64,000 nucleotides of DNA from assembly GCA_022376925.1 (NCBI GenBank), contig JAIOJX010000032.1, forward strand, positions 105,503,794 to 105,567,793. The letters are read 5' to 3'. This DNA comes from Tragulus kanchil (lineage: Eukaryota; Chordata; Mammalia; Artiodactyla; Tragulidae). Of this stretch, positions 45,243 to 56,489 are shown piece by piece. Numbering within the stretch: position 1 is the first letter of the stretch; each line of letters starts with the position of its first letter. The position numbers and the translations under genes are program-made. The notes below the pieces were generated by a model, which searched no databases, was not told the DNA's origin, and saw only the letters and a list, made by a program, of their open reading frames with translations.

Positions 45243-45370
45243 AGGGAACTCCCTGGTGGTCCAGTGGTTAAGACTCCATGTTTCCGCTGCAGGAGGCATG
45301 GGTTTGATCCCTGGTTGGGGAAATATGATCCCACAAGCTGTGTGACTGGGGCAAAGCAAACAAACAAAGG
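45243..45370 (+). mobile_element. Short CHR-type tRNA-derived SINE
   Basis: GGGAACTCCCTGGTGGTCCAG head, GGTTTGATCCCTGGTTGGGG, a short ACAAGCTGTGTGAC body and (AAAC)n tail. Confidence 0.78.
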
Positions 45371-46329
45371 CAAGAACACACCTACAAACAACTGTTAGTA
45401 TAAGTAAAGAATAAATACTTATTGTTTACCTAAAATTCAAATTTAACTGGGCTTAGGGCTATCTTCTTTTTCAGCGTCAGTTTCATTCGTGTGACTCTGG
45501 AGACAGCAGATTGGGCAAGGACTTGGTGCTCTGATCCAAGGGCCCCCAGATAGGCTGGAACCAGCCAGCTATGAGGAAGCTGGATGTAAGCACTCTGCCC
45601 AGGAAGGGCTCTTAAATACAGAGTGGTGTCTCGCCAACCAACCCATTCTCTCTTTCAGCATTTTAAATGTGAGCCCTATTTTGAGGGACTGGTAAGAATT
45701 TATGAATGTGTGGGCTGAGGGAACCAAGTACAGAAGAGAAACTGACTCGAGAATGCCACGGTCTGTTTATGAGTCTGTCTTCTCACCAAGTAGACTGACA
45801 ACTTCTCCAGTGCAGGAACTGCACCTAATTCACTCTTGGGTGCCCAGTGTGAGCCTGGCACGGTATGGACTGAATCAAATGTGTGAACAGTATGCAGTCC
45901 CGCCTGCTCGCACTTATCATCTGCTATGTGAGACAGATCTGTAGCGAGGTTCGGAGGATGAATGGTGCAGGGGTCGAGCTGTGATTTAGTGTGATCACTG
46001 ACTGTTGACTCAACCAGGCTCTCTGCCAAGTGCTCTATGTGCATTCTCTCATTTATGCCTCCTAGTGACTCTGTGAAATGGTTATGGCCCTCATGTTACA
46101 GATGAGGAAAAACTCAGAGAGATCGAGTAACTTGCTTAAGATCACACAGCTATTCATAGGGGCCCAAGATTAGAACCCTAGTCTGACTACAAAGCCAGTG
46201 CTTTCTCCATGGTGCCTGCTGTCCCTGTGCTAGACAGGAGAATATGGGTGAAATAATGCTTTGAAGATTGTAAAGAAACTGTGGAGTCTGTGCTGCCTGC
46301 TATAACCCCAGCTCTTGCTGTGTTTTCAG
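45371..46329. other. SLC1A7 intron 1, last part
   Basis: Unique sequence with a MIR at about 46025-46215 (CTCTATGTGCATTCTCTCA, TACAGATGAGGAAAAACTCAG, AGATCACACAGCTATTCATAGG). It ends in a normal pyrimidine-rich acceptor (TTGCTGTGTTTTCAG) before exon 2. Confidence 0.55.
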
Positions 46330-46409
46330 GAAATTAGTTACTTCCAGTTTCCAGGAGAGCTCTTGATGAGGATGCTGAAGATGCTGATCCTACCACTGGT
46401 GGTCTCCAG
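46330..46409 (+). CDS. SLC1A7: SLC1A7 (EAAT5) coding exon 2
   Basis: Eighty bases flanked by TTTTCAG|G and CCAG|GTGAGG encode [18 protein letters not shown] then LILPLVVSS (the last codon completed by exon 3). This is the family-conserved loop and start of TM2 of glutamate transporters: the FPGE(L/I)LMRMLKM...LPL(V/I)(V/I)SS motif is shared by EAAT1-5. It continues exon 1 in frame ([13 protein letters not shown]). The donor phase is 2. Exon 3, expected to start with the remainder of the serine codon and LMSGLA-type sequence, was not found downstream in the window. Confidence 0.93.
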
Positions 46410-47463
46410 GTGAGGGGCAGGTGTTCGGCTGGGAGGTCTGGGGTGAGAGAGAGGATTCTGTGTGGATTCTGAATCCTGCTCCCATAGTGGGTGGCTGGCC
46501 TTCAGGCTCTGGGCGGTGTGGCTGTGGGGTCTTTATGGGGAGGAGGCCGTGGCACGGGTTGCTGGAGTCTGGCTCATTCAGGGACACCAGTTGCTTCAGT
46601 CCCACTCAGTGAACCCTTTAGTGACTTGAGCAGGTGATTTGGAGTCTTAGGACGTGACCTGACTCTATCATAGCTCGAGGCCAGAGAATTCAGGCATGGT
46701 TCCTAGGGAGAGGCTCTTGGTGGCGAATGCAGCAAGGCATGGGGGAAAAGTGGCCTTGGAAACGATCATGAGATGCTATCGTGGCTCAGCTGTGTGTTGT
46801 TCTGGCTGTGGAATCTTGGAACAGGTTGTTAGGCTTCTCTGAGCCTCAGTTTCCTCATCTGTAAAATAAGAATAAAGACACCCATTCCAAATGGTTGCTG
46901 TGAGGACTCTTGTCTATTTGCTAAACATCTAAGGACTGATCACAGGGTTTGAGGACAGAGAGGTGAGAGATGAAGCTGGTGAATGGGTTCTTGATCATGA
47001 AAGACCTTGACTGCCAGGCTAAGGAATGCAGTCCCGCCTGCTCGCACTTATCATCTGCTATGTGAGACAGATCTGTAGCGAGGTTCGGAGGATGAATGGT
47101 GCAGGGGTCGAGCTGTGATTTAGTGTGATCACTGACTGTTGACTCAACCAGGCTCTCTGCCAAGTGCTCTATGTGCATTCTCTCATTTATGCCTCCTAGT
47201 GACTCTGTGAAATGGTTATGGCCCTCATGTTACAGATGAGGAAAAACTCAGAGAGATCGAGTAACTTGCTTAAGATCACACAGCTATTCATAGGGGCCCA
47301 AGATTAGAACCCTAGTCTGACTACAAAGCCAGTGCTTTCTCCATGGTGCCTGCTGTCCCTGTGCTAGACAGGAGAATATGGGTGAAATAATGCTTTGAAG
47401 ATTGTAAAGAAACTGTGGAGTCTGTGCTGCCTGCTATAACCCCAGCTCTTGCTGTGTTTTCAG

Positions 47464-47543
47464 GAAATTAGTTACTTCCAGTTTCCAGGAGAGCTCTTGA
47501 TGAGGATGCTGAAGATGCTGATCCTACCACTGGTGGTCTCCAG
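47464..47543 (+). other. SLC1A7: Second, identical copy of SLC1A7 exon 2 (likely assembly duplicate)
   Basis: Same 80 bases with the same acceptor and donor, 1134 bases after the first. If both were spliced in, 160 bases would shift the downstream reading frame (80 is not a multiple of three), and the TM1-TM2 segment would be duplicated, which no EAAT has. I regard it as the duplicated overlap of pair 14, not a real alternative exon. Confidence 0.85.
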
Positions 47544-48162
47544 GTGAGGGGCAGGTGTTCGGCTGGGAGGTCTGGGGTGAGAGAGAGGATTCTGTGTGGA
47601 TTCTGAATCCTGCTCCCATAGTGGGTGGCTGGCCTTCAGGCTCTGGGCGGTGTGGCTGTGGGGTCTTTATGGGGAGGAGGCCGTGGCACGGGTTGCTGGA
47701 GTCTGGCTCATTCAGGGACACCAGTTGCTTCAGTCCCACTCAGTGAACCCTTTAGTGACTTGAGCAGGTGATTTGGAGTCTTAGGACGTGACCTGACTCT
47801 ATCATAGCTCGAGGCCAGAGAATTCAGGCATGGTTCCTAGGGAGAGGCTCTTGGTGGCGAATGCAGCAAGGCATGGGGGAAAAGTGGCCTTGGAAACGAT
47901 CATGAGATGCTATCGTGGCTCAGCTGTGTGTTGTTCTGGCTGTGGAATCTTGGAACAGGTTGTTAGGCTTCTCTGAGCCTCAGTTTCCTCATCTGTAAAA
48001 TAAGAATAAAGACACCCATTCCAAATGGTTGCTGTGAGGACTCTTGTCTATTTGCTAAACATCTAAGGACTGATCACAGGGTTTGAGGACAGAGAGGTGA
48101 GAGATGAAGCTGGTGAATGGGTTCTTGATCATGAAAGACCTTGACTGCCAGGCTAAGGAATC

Positions 48163-49061
48163 CAGTCTTTACCCAATAGAGTGAGGACCCAGTACAAATC
48201 CCTGAAGGTCATCTGACCTCTACCACAGATGTGCTGTGACCCTGAGCGAGGCCTTGGCCCTCTCTAGGTCTCAGATGTGTAATGAGTCGATGGCTCCAGA
48301 TGGTGTCTAAGAACCCTTAGCTCTGAGACCATAGGTTTGGAACCCTCACCTCCAGGGAGTTGTACACAGGAAGGGAAGTGGACAAACCTCTGAATGTTGG
48401 GGGATGCAGAGGGCTCTATTCCCCAGGGCAGGGTGATCAGCCTTCTCAGCCTCCCTGCTGCTGAGGAGTAAGCCAGCTCCTCACCTTCCCCTAGAGTGGC
48501 AGAGATAACGCCCTCCCAGCCCAGGAGGCCAGGTAATGGTGCTTTCTGCTGCCTGCAGGAGGCCTTGCCACGCTGAGTTCAACTTCATGAGGCAGCATTT
48601 GGGTCTCTCAGGATTCAGCCTTCAAGGCTCTGCTAAAAGGCCACCTCCCTCCAGAAGCTTTCCCTGACTCCTCAAACCCGCGTCAGTGGTCACCTCCTCT
48701 TCATGCATCTTCTGAGTCATTCACTGAGTCAGGAAATCTGTCAAGGTCACCAGTAGCCTCCATATCACTACATCCAAAGGACACTCTGAGTTCTTGCTCT
48801 GCATGACCTGTCCACAGCATTTCATACACTTGATACAGTGGTTGGTCACTCTTTCCCTCTTGAAACACTCCTTCCCATGACTTTACACCCTCCAGCTTTA
48901 TCTGCTCTCTGCCCCTCCGTCCCAGTTTCTCCCTCTTGAATCAACTTCTGAACCTTACAATTTCTTAGGCCTTTTCTCATCTGTCTTGTGGCTTGAACAT
49001 AGCACCTACAAGCCCAGGCTGTAGATTCCTTTCCCAACATCCCCTCTGAGTGCCACTCAAG
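48163..49061. other. SLC1A7 intron 2 sequence, L2/MIR-like
   Basis: The stretches 48230-48320 (MIR-like) and 48590-48960 (GGCTCTGCTAAAAGGCCACCTCC, AAGCTTTCCCTGACTCC) resemble old L2/MIR sequence. No exon was found. Confidence 0.45.
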
Positions 49062-49260
49062 CTACCTACTTGACATTGTCTGTGTGTGAAACCTTCTGAG
49101 ACTCCATAGACTGTAGGCAGCTCTGTCCATGGAACTTTCCAGGCAAGAATGCTGGAGTGGGTTGCCATTTCCTACTCCAAGGCATCTTCCTAACCCAGGG
49201 ACCAAGCCCGCATCTCCTTGCATTGACAAGTGGATTTTTTACCACTGCACCACCTGGGAC
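49062..49260 (-). mobile_element. Antisense Bov-tA SINE
   Basis: GAGACTCCATAGACTGTAGGC, GGAACTTTCCAGGCAAGAATG, GGAGTGGGTTGCCATTTCC, and a terminal GCACCACCTGGGAC. Confidence 0.82.
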
Positions 49261-49368
49261 ATGGCCCCTCAATATTTCAGGAGGATCTCAATGTAGCATC
49301 ACCTACGTGAGATTTTACCCTACAAACCAGTTCCTTCTCCTGTTTTATACTTCTCAGGGAGTGGCAGC

Positions 49369-51561
49369 TCCACCTACCCAACTTTCAAGCCTCCGTGTTT
49401 ATTCTCTTGCCCACCCCCACTCAGCCATCAGCAATTCCAGCTGACTCTCCCCCCAGCTAGAACCCAGTGTCATCCTCGCCACAGGTGCAGACTCCACGGT
49501 GACCTCACTGGGCTCTGGGCTTGGGTTTTTGCTCTCCTCCCATCTGTTCTCCACCTGGTGCCATTCCGACGATGCCATTCATTCACCTAAAACCCTTCAA
49601 TGGCTCCCATGGCATGTAGAGTAAACCTAGCATCCTTAAAATAACCTAGGAGGCCCTGCAGGACCCTCCCCGCCTTAGCCCATCTCATCTCATGCCTCAC
49701 TCACTCCACTTCCCTGGTGTCTTAAGGGAAGTTTCCTAAGCAAACCAAATCCTCCCCACCTCAGGGTCTCCACACCTCCTACTCACTTCCACAACACTTC
49801 CCACATCTTCCCCTTCCTCTTCTTTGAAAACTCACCTTCCACGTCACCTCCTTAGAAAGGCCCTCCCCACCCCTCCCCCTTCACCATCACCTTCACTCTC
49901 CCTGTCCACGCCCTCTCCCTTTTCTTGCACAGCACTTCTTAGGTATTGCTATTCTCTGTGTATTTCATTGTTAACTTGTCTTCCACTTGACTGTGCCTTC
50001 TGTGAAGCCAGAGATTGCCGAGGCTCCAACCTGGACCTTGCTAAATGCCTGGCACATTGTAAGTGCTTATTAGTACTTGTCAGGTGGATTCATGAGTTCA
50101 ACAGTCATGCATTGTGCTTTCTGATACTGGGTGCTGTAGATACAGAGATGAATGGGGTTCTGCTCCCGAGGAGCTCACAGGCTGTGAAGGAGACTGATGA
50201 GAAAATAGACAATTACATGGCAGATAAATAAGCGTGCTGAAGGAGGAACACCGGAGTCTGTTTTGTTGTTTCCTCTTTTCCCAGTTGTATTGCAGTATTA
50301 TTGGGCATCTCAATCATCCTGTAATGTTGACCTTATTTAACTGCCTGGGTATTGCCTCTTACTCAGAACAGAAATGCTGCAGAGCAAGCGGCCTCTGCAT
50401 GGGCCCTGGAGGCAGGCAGACATGAGTTTTCCCCTGCCATGTCCTAGCTGCATGTAAAGCAACCAGTCTCCACCTACCCAACTTTCAAGCCTCCGTGTTT
50501 ATTCTCTTGCCCACCCCCACTCAGCCATCAGCAATTCCAGCTGACTCTCCCCCCGGCTAGAACCCAGTGTCATCCTCGCCACAGGTGCAGACTCCACGGT
50601 GACCTCACTGGGCTCTGGGCTTGGGTTTTTGCTCTCCTCCCATCTGTTCTCCACCTGGTGCCATTCCGACGATGCCATTCATTCACCTAAAACCCTTCAA
50701 TGGCTCCCATGGCATGTAGAGTAAACCTAGCATCCTTAAAATAACCTAGGAGGCCCTGCAGGACCCTCCCCGCCTTAGCCCATCTCATCTCATGCCTCAC
50801 TCACTCCACTTCCCTGGTGTCTTAAGGGAAGTTTCCTAAGCAAACCAAATCCTCCCCACCTCAGGGTCTCCACACCTCCTACTCACTTCCACAACACTTC
50901 CCACATCTTCCCCTTCCTCTTCTTTGAAAACTCACCTTCCACGTCACCTCCTTAGAAAGGCCCTCCCCACCCCTCCCCCTTCACCATCACCTTCACTCTC
51001 CCTGTCCACGCCCTCTCCCTTTTCTTGCACAGCACTTCTTAGGTATTGCTATTCTCTGTGTATTTCATTGTTAACTTGTCTTCCACTTGACTGTGCCTTC
51101 TGTGAAGCCAGAGATTGCCGAGGCTCCAACCTGGACCTTGCTAAATGCCTGGCACATTGTAAGTGCTTATTAGTACTTGTCAGGTGGATTCATGAGTTCA
51201 ACAGTCATGCATTGTGCTTTCTGATACTGGGTGCTGTAGATACAGAGATGAATGGGGTTCTGCTCCCGAGGAGCTCACAGGCTGTGAAGGAGACTGATGA
51301 GAAAATAGACAATTACATGGCAGATAAATAAGCGTGCTGAAGGAGGAACACCGGAGTCTGTTTTGTTGTTTCCTCTTTTCCCAGTTGTATTGCAGTATTA
51401 TTGGGCATCTCAATCATCCTGTAATGTTGACCTTATTTAACTGCCTGGGTATTGCCTCTTACTCAGAACAGAAATGCTGCAGAGCAAGCGGCCTCTGCAT
51501 GGGCCCTGGAGGCAGGCAGACATGAGTTCTCAACCTGCCCCTGCCATGTCCTAGCTGCATG
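49369..51561 (+). repeat. 1.1-kb direct duplication, pair 15 (49369-50454 and 50469-51561)
   Basis: The offset is 1100 bases. Copy 1 loses several bases at its right end (GAGTTTTCCCCTGCC versus GAGTTCTCAACCTGCCCCTGCC). One internal difference is CCCCAGCTAG versus CCCCGGCTAG. It overlaps pair 16. Confidence 0.94.
49470..50090 (+). repeat. L2-like LINE relic
   Basis: CACCTAAAACCCTTCAATGGCTCCC, GGAGGCCCTGCAGGACCCTCC and CACCTCCTTAGAAAGGCCCTCCCC are typical L2 3' region phrases. The 135-codon frame (49824-50231) is low-complexity Pro/Ser/Leu read from this relic and is not a gene. The copy is at 50570-51190. Confidence 0.65.
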
Positions 51562-53495
51562 ACTTTAACTTAAAAAAAAAATCCCGAAGTCAGAGTCAAA
51601 GGCCTGAGTTCAAGATCTGTTTCTATTACCAAGTCCAAGCTCACTCTGCTCGCCTCACAACAGGCCAATGAATCCCGGACACAAGGTGTTGAGGCAAGGA
51701 AAACAACTTTATTCAGAAAGCAGCTGACCCAGAAGATGGCAGGCTAGCGCCTCGAAATAAACCATCTCATTGGGGTCTGGATGCCAGGCTCTTTTATAGA
51801 TCAGAGATGGGGGGGTGGTGAGGAAGCAAAATAAAAAGGCCATTAATCTTGCAAACATCTCCTAGAATGGCAAGTCTCAGGCATGGGATGTGTTAATTTC
51901 TACCTTCCTGCCACCTATAGGTGGACAGGGTTCTCAACAAAGGCACTTTAGTTTACAGTCAAGCAGAGGGGCAGGATCTTCCAGGCATCATGTAATTAAT
52001 CATATAATTATGAGATTATAATAACAAAAGCAACAGAAAGCAAGTCAAAGAAACAGTTTGCAACATGGAGTCTGAATTGGTTTCCTACCTGCAATGCTTC
52101 TACCACAAATCACCATGTGATCATGGGGCATGCACCCTCACCCTGGGCTTCAGTTTACCCAGGCTGCCCAGTGACTTTAGGTCCATCTAGCTCTCTGAGT
52201 CCTGGGTCTCAAAGGCCTGGTCTCTCACCACCACACTTGAGTGCTTTCTCTTGGCTGGAAATGGAATGTGGTATCTAAAACATGGTACAAATTTCATGTG
52301 TTATATTAAACAGTTTCGGCTGGTGCAGAGAAACCGTGTCATTGAAAAATGAAAGTCTGTAGATACAGAGATGAATGGGGTTCTGCTCCCGAGGAGCTCA
52401 CAGGCTGTGAAGGAGACTGATGAGAAAATAGACAATTACATGGCAGATAAATAAGCGTGCTGAAGGAGGAACACCGGAGTCTGTTTTGTTGTTTCCTCTT
52501 TTCCCAGTTGTATTGCAGTATTATTGGGCATCTCAATCATCCTGTAATGTTGACCTTATTTAACTGCCTGGGTATTGCCTCTTACTCAGAACAGAAATGC
52601 TGCAGAGCAAGCGGCCTCTGCATGGGCCCTGGAGGCAGGCAGACATGAGTTCTCAACCTGCCCCTGCCATGTCCTAGCTGCATGACTTTAACTTAAAAAA
52701 AAAATCCCGAAGTCAGAGTCAAAGGCCTGAGTTCAAGATCTGTTTCTATTACCAAGTCCAAGCTCACTCTGCTCGCCTCACAACAGGCCAATGAATCCCG
52801 GACACAAGGTGTTGAGGCAAGGAAAACAACTTTATTCAGAAAGCAGCTGACCCAGAAGATGGCAGGCTAGCGCCTCGAAATAAACCATCTCATTGGGGTC
52901 TGGATGCCAGGCTCTTTTATAGATCAGAGATGGGGGGGTGGTGAGGAAGCAAAATAAAAAGGCCATTAATCTTGCAAACATCTCCTAGAATGGCAAGTCT
53001 CAGGCATGGGATGTGTTAATTTCTACCTTCCTGCCACCTATAGGTGGACAGGGTTCTCAACAAAGGCACTTTAGTTTACAGTCAAGCAGAGGGGCAGGAT
53101 CTTCCAGGCATCATGTAATTAATCATATAATTATGAGATTATAATAACAAAAGCAACAGAAAGCAAGTCAAAGAAACAGTTTGCAACATGGAGTCTGAAT
53201 TGGTTTCCTACCTGCAATGCTTCTACCACAAATCACCATGTGATCATGGGGCATGCACCCTCACCCTGGGCTTCAGTTTACCCAGGCTGCCCAGTGACTT
53301 TAGGTCCATCTAGCTCTCTGAGTCCTGGCTCTCAAAGGCCTGGTCTCTCACCACCACACTTGAGTGCTTTCTCTTGGCTGGAAATGGAATGTGGTATTAA
53401 CTTGAGAAAAGCCAGTGTGTGTTCACAAATTTCATGTGTTTATATTAAACAGTTTCGGCTGGTGCAGAGAAACCGTGTCATTGAAAAATGAAAGT
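51234..53495 (+). repeat. 1.1-kb direct duplication, pair 16 (51234-52356 and 52357-53495)
   Basis: The offset is 1123 bases and the copies abut. The final 80 bases of copy 1 (from about 52275) have lost about 16 bases relative to copy 2 (GGTATCTAAAACATGG versus GGTATTAACTTGAGAAAAGC). It carries a complete LTR, so that LTR appears twice. Confidence 0.94.
51625..52075 (-). mobile_element. Endogenous retroviral LTR, antisense (solo)
   Basis: On the minus strand there is a TATAAAAG box (complement at about 51791-51797), an AATAAAG polyadenylation signal about 85 bases later (complement at 51708-51713), and a GTGTCCGGGATTCATTGG U5-like tail. This is class I LTR organisation. No internal retroviral genes adjoin it. 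The exact ends and target-site duplication are uncertain. An identical-looking LTR at 52748-53198 belongs to duplication pair 16, so the two should not be read as the 5' and 3' LTRs of one provirus. Confidence 0.7.
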
Positions 53496-55533
53496 GCTTT
53501 AAAACTTTCCTATTAAGGGAGAATTAAACCTTCTTGGGGGGAAATGACACATTTCTGATCTCCAAACTGCTCTGTCCCTGAGCCCTCCTTCCTTAGCTAC
53601 AGCTGGTCTGTAATCCATCCGTCTGTCCATCATCCATGGTTCCCTGAACTTTTGCTCTTGGCTAGCCCAGGGCAGGGTGTTTCCATCCTCAAGGAGCAGC
53701 CCCTCTAGTGTGCGGCTTGTGACTAGGGACAGAATAATATCAGCAAAGCTACTTTGATGAAAGTTCAACTGTCGGGCCTCATTCCTAGCTTACTGAACCA
53801 GAACTGCCAAAGGGCGCAAACGGGTTTGTTTGAAAAGCACCACAAGTGGGACTTCCCTGGTAGCTTGGTGGGAAAGAGGTCGCCTGCCAATGCAGGAGAC
53901 ATGGGTAGATCCCTGATCCAGGAAGATCCCACATGCCGTGGAGCAACTAAGCCCATGAGCCACAACTATTGAGCTTGTGCTGTAGAGCCTCAGAGCAGCA
54001 ACTATTGAGCCAGTGTGCTGCAACTATGCAAGTCTGTGAGCCTTAGAACCCAAGTTCCACAACAGGAGAAATCACCGCAACAAGAAGCCTACTCACCTCA
54101 GTTAAAGAGTAGCCCCCACTGCCTGCCACCAGAGAAGAGCCTGTGGCAACAGTCAAAACCCCGAAGAGCCCAAAATAAATAAATAAATAATTAAAATAAA
54201 AAAATTTATACATATATTTTTTAAAGAGTGTTCTAACAGTTTGAAAAGAAACCCTGATAAGTTGGGATCAGGCCTTCTGGCTGGATAGCTTAAGAGTCTG
54301 GCTTAAACGCTATTGTTTTTCAGTCCCTGGGGCCTCCAAGCAGTATTCCCAGGAGACAGAGGCTTCCTGAAGGGTGAGTTGCTCCAGGGCAGTGGGAGGA
54401 TATACATCAAGGCACCTTTGCCTCCAGTTACCCAGGCCCTGAGTCTCTCACCACCACACTTGAGTGCTTTCTCTTGGCTGGAAATGGAATGTGGTATTAA
54501 CTTGAGAAAAGCCAGTGTGTGTTCACAAATTTCATGTGTTTATATTAAACAGTTTCGGCTGGTGCAGAGAAACCGTGTCATTGAAAAATGAAAGTGCTTT
54601 AAAACTTTCCTATTAAGGGAGAATTAAACCTTCTTGGGGGGAAATGACACATTTCTGATCTCCAAACTGCTCTGTCCCTGAGCCCTCCTTCCTTAGCTAC
54701 AGCTGGTCTGTAATCCATCCGTCTGTCCATCATCCATGGTTCCCTGAACTTTTGCTCTTGGCTAGCCCAGGGCAGGGTGTTTCCATCCTCAAGGAGCAGC
54801 CCCTCTAGTGTGCGGCTTGTGACTAGGGACAGAATAATATCAGCAAAGCTACTTTGATGAAAGTTCAACTGTCGGGCCTCATTCCTAGCTTACTGAACCA
54901 GAACTGCCAAAGGGCGCAAACGGGTTTGTTTGAAAAGCACCACAAGTGGGACTTCCCTGGTAGCTTGGTGGGAAAGAGGTCGCCTGCCAATGCAGGAGAC
55001 ATGGGTCAGACCAATTACTCATCCAGGGCGTTCCCACATGCCGTGGAGCAACTAAGCCCATGTGCCACAACTACTGAGCTTGTGCTCTAGAGCCTCAGAG
55101 CAGCAACTATTGAGCCAGTGTGCTGCAACTATGCAAGTCTGTGAGCCTTAGAACCCAAGTTCCACAACAGGAGAAATCACCGCAACAAGAAGCCTACTCA
55201 CCTCAGTTAAAGAGTAGCCCCCACTGCCTGCCACCAGAGAAGAGCCTGTGGCAACAGTCAAAACCCCGAAGAGCCCAAAATAAATAAATAAATAATTAAA
55301 ATAAAAAAATTTATACATATATTTTTTAAAGAGTGTTCTAACAGTTTGAAAAGAAACCCTGATAAGTTGGGATCAGGCCTTCTGGCTGGATAGCTTAAGA
55401 GTCTGGCTTAAACGCTATTGTTTTTCAGTCCCTGGGGCCTCCAAGCAGTATTCCCAGGAGACAGAGGCTTCCTGAAGGGTGAGTTGCTCCAGGGCAGTGG
55501 GAGGATATACATCAAGGCACCTTTGCCTCCAGT
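53343..55533 (+). repeat. 1.1-kb direct duplication, pair 17 (53343-54428 and 54443-55533)
   Basis: The offset is 1100 bases. The copies differ inside the CHR SINE: ATGGGTAGATCCCTGATCC versus ATGGGTCAGACCAATTACTC at 53903/55003, and some single bases. That is more divergence than in other pairs. Confidence 0.92.
53848..54210 (+). mobile_element. Full-length CHR-type SINE
   Basis: GGGACTTCCCTGGTAGCTTGG head, GAGCAACTAAGCCCATGAGCC, the full CHR body and an (AATA)n tail. The duplicate at 54948-55310 shows an internal scrambled stretch at 55006-55030. Confidence 0.87.
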
Positions 55534-56172
55534 AACCTGCAAGTTGGGTCCCAAAACCTGGCACCTATTCCCTTCTCCCATGGGAATCTGCCACCCCTCC
55601 CTACATCCAGCCCCTGGCATCAGGCTGGTCCCCTCATTAGTGTCAAAACATTCCCCACACCACCTCTGCTCAGGCCACTCCCTTCCCACGAATGCCCTCA
55701 TCTCCTCTTAAGTCACCCTCTATGTTCACAAGGGGTGTGTCTACCTCTTTTCTGTCTCTACACCTTCCTTCTCTCTACCCCTCTTTCAAGACGAGTCAGA
55801 AAGCCTACCCTCCTTGTCTTTAAAAGTCATCTCCATTCATGCCCTGTTCCTGGAGTGGAGTTGAGTGGAGGTGCTGCTCCGCTTTTGGTCCTAGTGACTC
55901 ATCAGGGAATTTCTTCTGAATAAGGACAACCCTCTCCATAAAAAGAATCCTGAAGAATATGAGTCCCTCTTTTTCTAGGGATGGTACATTGAAGGTGCCG
56001 AAGAAATGCTTATTAAATGAACAAAGAGCAGTGGAAGGGAAGTTGAGGTAGAACTCAGGGTAGTTTTATGACCAACATTTGAACTGGTCCTTGGAAAATG
56101 ATTAGGAGTTAAAATGATTTTGTCTTTAAATGTCTTTTTAAAATGATGTGTACTTTAAAAAGTTATATAAGC
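55534..56172. other. Unique non-coding stretch
   Basis: C/T-rich 55540-55830 could be L2-like (CCCTCCCTACATCCAGCCCC, CCACCTCTGCTCAGG), and 55990-56040 is MIR-like. No exon is called. Confidence 0.4.
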
Positions 56173-56473
56173 TGGGCTTCCCTGGTGGTCCAGTGGGTAA
56201 GGACACCACCTTGCAGTGCAAGGGGCGCCTGTTCGATCCCTGGCCTGGGAAGATCCCACGTGCCCCAGAGCGGCTGGACCGATGTGTCCAATCACCGAGC
56301 CGGAGCTCTGGAGCGCATGCGCCCAGAGCCAGTGCTCTGCGACAACAGAGGCCACTGCGATGGGAGGCCCGCACGGGCCAAAGAACAAAGATGGATGAAA
56401 ATAGATAAATGAAAGACCAAAAGAAATGGCCCGCCCGCCCCTCTCCCTCCCCAACCTGATCCTCCCCCCCAAA
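56173..56473 (+). mobile_element. Variant tRNA-derived SINE, subfamily copy 4 (young)
   Basis: GGGCTTCCCTGGTGGTCCAG head, TGTTCGATCCCTGGCC B box, the GC-rich variant body (CGATGTGTCCAATCACCGAG, GGAGCGCATGCGCCCAGAGC), GGGCCAAAGAACAAAGATGG, a C-rich run and a short A tail. A 16-bp target-site duplication at 56157-56172 and 56474-56489 is perfect, implying a recent insertion. Confidence 0.9.
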
Positions 56474-56489
56474 AAAAGTTATATAAGCA

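Larger units (their letters stand above)
45895..48162 (+). repeat. 1.1-kb direct duplication, pair 14, carrying SLC1A7 exon 2 (45895-47028 and 47029-48162)
   Basis: The offset is 1134 bases and the copies abut at 47028/47029. The joint reads GGAATGCAGTCC where the downstream continuation reads GGAATCCAGTC. The whole of exon 2 with both splice sites is copied without a difference, giving a false extra exon. Confidence 0.95.

Noticed and set aside
49824..50231. 135-codon + strand ORF
   Set aside because: It starts in a C-rich L2-like relic and is low-complexity Pro/Ser/Leu. It is seen twice only because of duplication pair 15, and has no splice or promoter context.
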